DNA from: Sipunculus nudus
Taxonomy: Eukaryota; Annelida; Sipuncula; Golfingiida; Sipunculidae
Direction of reading: 5' to 3'
Assembly: GCA_026874595.1 (NCBI GenBank)
Contig: CM049312.1
Coordinates: 24,483,956 to 24,547,955 of the forward strand
Length of the DNA stretch: 64,000 bases
Part shown: positions 60,564 through 64,000 of the stretch, piece after piece
Layout of the letters: every line of letters starts with the position of its first letter
How positions within the stretch are numbered: position 1 is the first letter of the stretch
Position numbers and translations under genes: made by a program
Notes under the pieces: generated by a model
Databases searched by the model: none
What the model saw: only the letters and a program-made list of their open reading frames with translations
What the model was told of the DNA's origin: nothing

Positions 60564-62087
60564 TTAACGGACCTCACATTTTTCTTTAATTTTGGTTATT
60601 TATTTTTATCTAAATATAGTTTGCAGGCTTTATGATAAAAGAATGTTAACGTTTACAAGGATTTCTAATTAGATACTAGACTCTGAAAGGCAAAAAAATT
60701 CCCAAAATATAAATAATTTTTAGGCATATCTACGAAAATTAGATAAGACCATTTCACACCACAGGAAGTATGTTATAATAGGTGACGCCTATAACAGTCA
60801 AATGATCAATATTTCTAGTTAGTGCTGGAGGCTGCAACTGTTCCTGATTCATATTGTAACAAATATTATATCATAGAGGTAAACTCATCACTTTGTCAAA
60901 TTTTGCCATCGACCAAATTTGAAGTTCTTTTTGGACGAGACTTTGACAATGATTGAACTCAATATATACTCTCTTTTTTTCCTTTTCCTTTAAGGATTTG
61001 TTAGTAATGATACAAAAGCAAATATATTATTAGGTAGTAACTATGGAAGAGATGAAAGGGTTATTTTGGCAAGCAGAAAGTAGGTCAATACAGGTTGCGC
61101 CATAAAAATGTTAAGTTTGCTTATTCATTAAATGATCAACAAAAACTGCAACGTTTATTGAAAACAGCAGCAGGTTGACGGTGGTAGCTGTACCGTCCTA
61201 TAAGTTCAGCTAAAAATGTTCTGCAGATTTAAAACGTTAAGTAAAAATAGTTACACATCTTTTGAGCAAAAAAATTATATTTAGGTTTACTCATGTAACA
61301 TTATATGACTAGAATCGCTCCCCCAGGTATATTCAACAGCTGCAGAACTGTGAATATACTTAGTTATCAGCACTGTTTAACAGACTGTCACGGAGAAGTA
61401 AATTTAAAAAAAAAATACCGGCCGGGGGACAAGCACAACCCTGCACTAAAACTTTTGCAGATCCAAGTATTTCTGTCCTAATTTAGAGCCAAGTACTTAT
61501 ACCAATTAATAGGCAAACAATTAAATAGAATCGTTTGAACTGAAAGATATATTTGGGCGAAACAATTTACAAACGAAATCAAAAACTATGTTTCGTAGGT
61601 ATTATTCTAATCCTCAAAATAATCTCTGCACATAGCTGATGACAAACGAACCAATGAACAAAGGGAAAACCTAATTCCTCGCCACCAGGCGGAAGTATTA
61701 TTAAATCCTACTTTGGTTTTTCTTCGTTGACTAGGCTATACACCTTGATTTAAGAATAAAACTGTTCCTAATACATATGGTATGGTTAGGTAAATTATAT
61801 ATAAAAACCGTAACAGGGAAAATGATACGTTAACCTACGCCTCTGAATGATCCCCATCACAACCCTTGAAGATAAAAACGACGCCACTGACATCTTGGTT
61901 CGACAACAGTTGTCCGAATATGATTTGCGTAGTAAACCTGAAGAGAGGCGACTAGAGCTTTAGATAGGACCATTAAGTAAGACAATTGAAAGGTGATATT
62001 TTGTTCTGGGCAGCTCAATTTATAAATATTGTGCATCAGAAGGGGAACATTAAAGCGCATTCTCATTTTTATAAACGTCCCTCTTAC
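60560..62087 (-). other. Intron between sushi exon and transmembrane exon
   Basis: AT-rich. No further exon was recognised on either strand. The donor is G|GTAAGAG at 62087, the acceptor TTTCAG at 60341. Confidence 0.55.
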
Positions 62088-62270
62088 CCTGGCATTCAAC
62101 AACGACCGGATTCCAGCGCCCCTCGCCGCGGCAGGTCGTGAGACGGTAACGCCATCTGTCGGCGAAGTAATAACCTTCTTCACATGTGTAGTTGACTGTT
62201 GTCTTGTACGAAGAGTCTGACGTGTTCACTTTCAGACCGGACCAGGTAGGCAGCGGAGGACACGTGATCC
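62088..62270 (-). CDS. Sushi/CCP domain exon
   Basis: A 183-bp exon, phase 1 to phase 1, as is usual for one-exon sushi domains. Acceptor TATACTAG at 62272-62271, donor G|GTAAGAG. The 60 complete codons contain the four-cysteine pattern ITCPPLP, NYTCEEGYYF, LTTCRGEG-RW and VVECQ, with the conserved Trp before the last Cys. Such domains bind proteins in complement and adhesion. Upstream exons are not identified with confidence in the remaining 1.7 kb. Confidence 0.92.
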
Positions 62271-63678
62271 CTAGTATAAATAATGAAAATAATGTCATGG
62301 GTAATTGTGGTATGCACATAGATCAGTATCGCATTCTGCCGTAGACATTTTTCGAACGTTCAATCATCACTGTCTACACAACAGCAATTAAAAATATTGT
62401 TAAATAATTATTTATATTACAGACAAATATACGGTTTCAAGTACACTGGTCACGAGACACACTTTCGAATTTACCTCTAACAAATTACTTAAAATCAGTT
62501 TGAATTAGTTTAAAATTACTTCTGCTAGTTATAAAATTATTTATTACATAATTACTTCCAGTAAATTTGTTTACTAACAACTAATAACCTTGTTCAAACC
62601 TTTTCTCTACTGTGTTTCCATTTTTTTAATACATAGGAATCCGCAATATACATTTCTACAACACTTTTGACCAGTTTTGCTTATTGATCTCATATCATTT
62701 ACATCTGAAATAAGAAAATTTCAGTTTCATTGAATCAAACAGGATATACATTACTCCTACAGGCGAATTAGTCAATTAGAATATTAGAAAAGGTTTACTC
62801 GGGAGGTAACATTTGAACTAAGGCGTTAATTGACCCATCCACCAAAGCCAATGTGCTCCGCTCGTTTAACCTAGTTATTATCATGAACTTCAAAAACGCT
62901 CCTACACAGGTCTTCCATGTCCATGGATGCAACAACTGTTTATTGGACAATAATGACGTCAGAAAGATCAACTGGAAATGCTGTTCTCCATTGCTAAATA
63001 TATATATCGCAGTCATTGTGAACTGTCTTGCCATATTTTGGATATTCGTCTCATACGAATTACATGCCGAAAAAATACATACGAAAAACATGCCGACATG
63101 GGTACTGTTACAAACTGCACGTGTTCTGTTTGGCAGAGCTCTTCCAAATTACGCAAATTTTGTGCTTGTCAGATGATGAACGGTTTACAATGCCAACGGG
63201 CACCTAATTGGGTGCTAGTTAGCCCGATTCTTATGATAATTCATTGAATGAATATGCGATTAAGGTTACATCAAGTTAATGGACAGGTCAATTGACAGGA
63301 GAAGGGAGTGGATCATTGTGTGTATACGCATGCGTTGTCTTCAGGTCTGTCATGTTTTACGTCATGCAATTAACTCGAAAGGATGCCAGAATTAACACAC
63401 GGAGGACAACTTTTCCAACACGGAATCACCAAAACATAACATTACCAGATTTATGTTTATCGAGTGTCGTTTTTTCGTGGCTCTCGGGTTGTTTGGACTA
63501 CCTAATGAACCGATGCCGGCTGCAGTTCATGCATTAATAAAGTGTATTCTTTGACTGGCAAAATATATACTTTATTTATGCCAGTGCACAGCCAGAGGTA
63601 TACTGTAACAAGGTACGTGCGTTAATGATGACATGTCCACGTAAAAAATGCCCAACTCAGTCTGACATCGGTGACTCT
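62271..63678. other. Region upstream of the sushi exon, no gene assigned
   Basis: Several overlapping frames of 80-110 codons on both strands between 62795 and 63537 have no recognisable domain or consistent splice sites. AATAAA occurs on the plus strand at 63535-63540. Coding status is undecided. Confidence 0.35.
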
Positions 63679-63848
63679 TTAGTTCTGCCAACGGTGAGCT
63701 ATCACTTTATGGTGACTCATTAAGGAATAACACTCGATGATTCGTGAGAAGTTCACTGAAAGTACGTCGTAACTACAAAGACAGGGTGGGCATGTTTCTA
63801 CGATTGTGCCATTGACACGTTGCCCGTGATTGTTACCATGGCAGCATT
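63679..63848 (-). other. Weak von Willebrand C-like frame
   Basis: On the minus strand, after a TGTTTTGAG possible acceptor (63850-63849), a frame reads CCHGNNHGQRVNG, then ETCPPCLCSYD, and runs on to TAA at 63681-63679. The CxxC-x-C spacing and the preceding G/V/G spacing recall a VWC module. No good phase-1 donor was found. It lies upstream of the sushi exon on the same strand and could belong to that gene. Confidence 0.25.
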
Positions 63849-64000
63849 CTCAAAACAGATGGTTTACCCATGAATGTCAAGGATAAAACTCTGCGAGCGG
63901 TCGATCATTTGCTCAGTCTAAAATTTCTAAATGAAAAGCAAAATAAGTAAATTGAGCAAATATACAGCATGTTTCGAAAACATCCCTTCCTACTATAATC

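Overview
The window looks like nuclear DNA of an invertebrate animal, most likely a marine mollusc and perhaps a bivalve; I infer this and cannot prove it. The reasons are small exons with matching GT/AG splice phases, a secreted C-type lectin and a sushi-domain membrane protein, AT-rich introns, and very dense repeats of types I associate with marine invertebrates (GCGCCCCCTAGCGG-type, TGACCTTGACC-type and (CAAA)n/(CAGA)n-tailed elements). There is no bacterial-style gene organisation. Most long open frames are accidents of tandem repetition.

Region 1 (1-14820) is a tandem segmental duplication of a ~6.4 kb unit: copy 1 (1-6412), copy 2 (6413-12831) and a truncated copy 3 (12832-14820). On the minus strand, copies 1 and 2 each carry the 5' half of a C-type lectin gene: a signal-peptide exon, a linker exon and two exons holding the first half of the lectin fold, with compatible phases. 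Copy 2 has lost the exon 1 splice donor. The 3' half of the lectin domain was not found. Copy 3 stops before the lectin exons, at a breakpoint rich in an 11-bp direct repeat.

Region 2 (14821-18780) is mostly single-copy AT-rich DNA with a foldback element, two copies of a dispersed repeat, a CT microsatellite and one possible signal-peptide exon.

Region 3 (18782-59650) is a repeat metropolis. It opens with a satellite of strict 148-bp period. Composite modules of about 1.1-2.0 kb follow; most end in a nuclear-receptor-like TGACC run and a (CAAA)n tail, sometimes followed by a ~76-bp hairpin minisatellite. In the middle sits a 21.3 kb array of a 1274/1275-bp monomer (32894-54148, about 16.7 copies) with a trimeric higher-order structure of ~3.82 kb. 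Each monomer carries two CTCF-like motifs on the same strand, one RFX/X-box-like site, a run of nuclear-receptor half-sites, alternating purine-pyrimidine blocks and one hairpin. This motif-loaded array is the most interesting object in the window: a candidate clustered CTCF-site platform.

Region 4 (59650-64000) returns to low-copy DNA. It has a possible tRNA-derived SINE, then the 3' end of a minus-strand gene encoding a sushi (CCP) domain, a transmembrane helix and a short basic tail. A weak von Willebrand C-like frame lies further upstream on the same strand.
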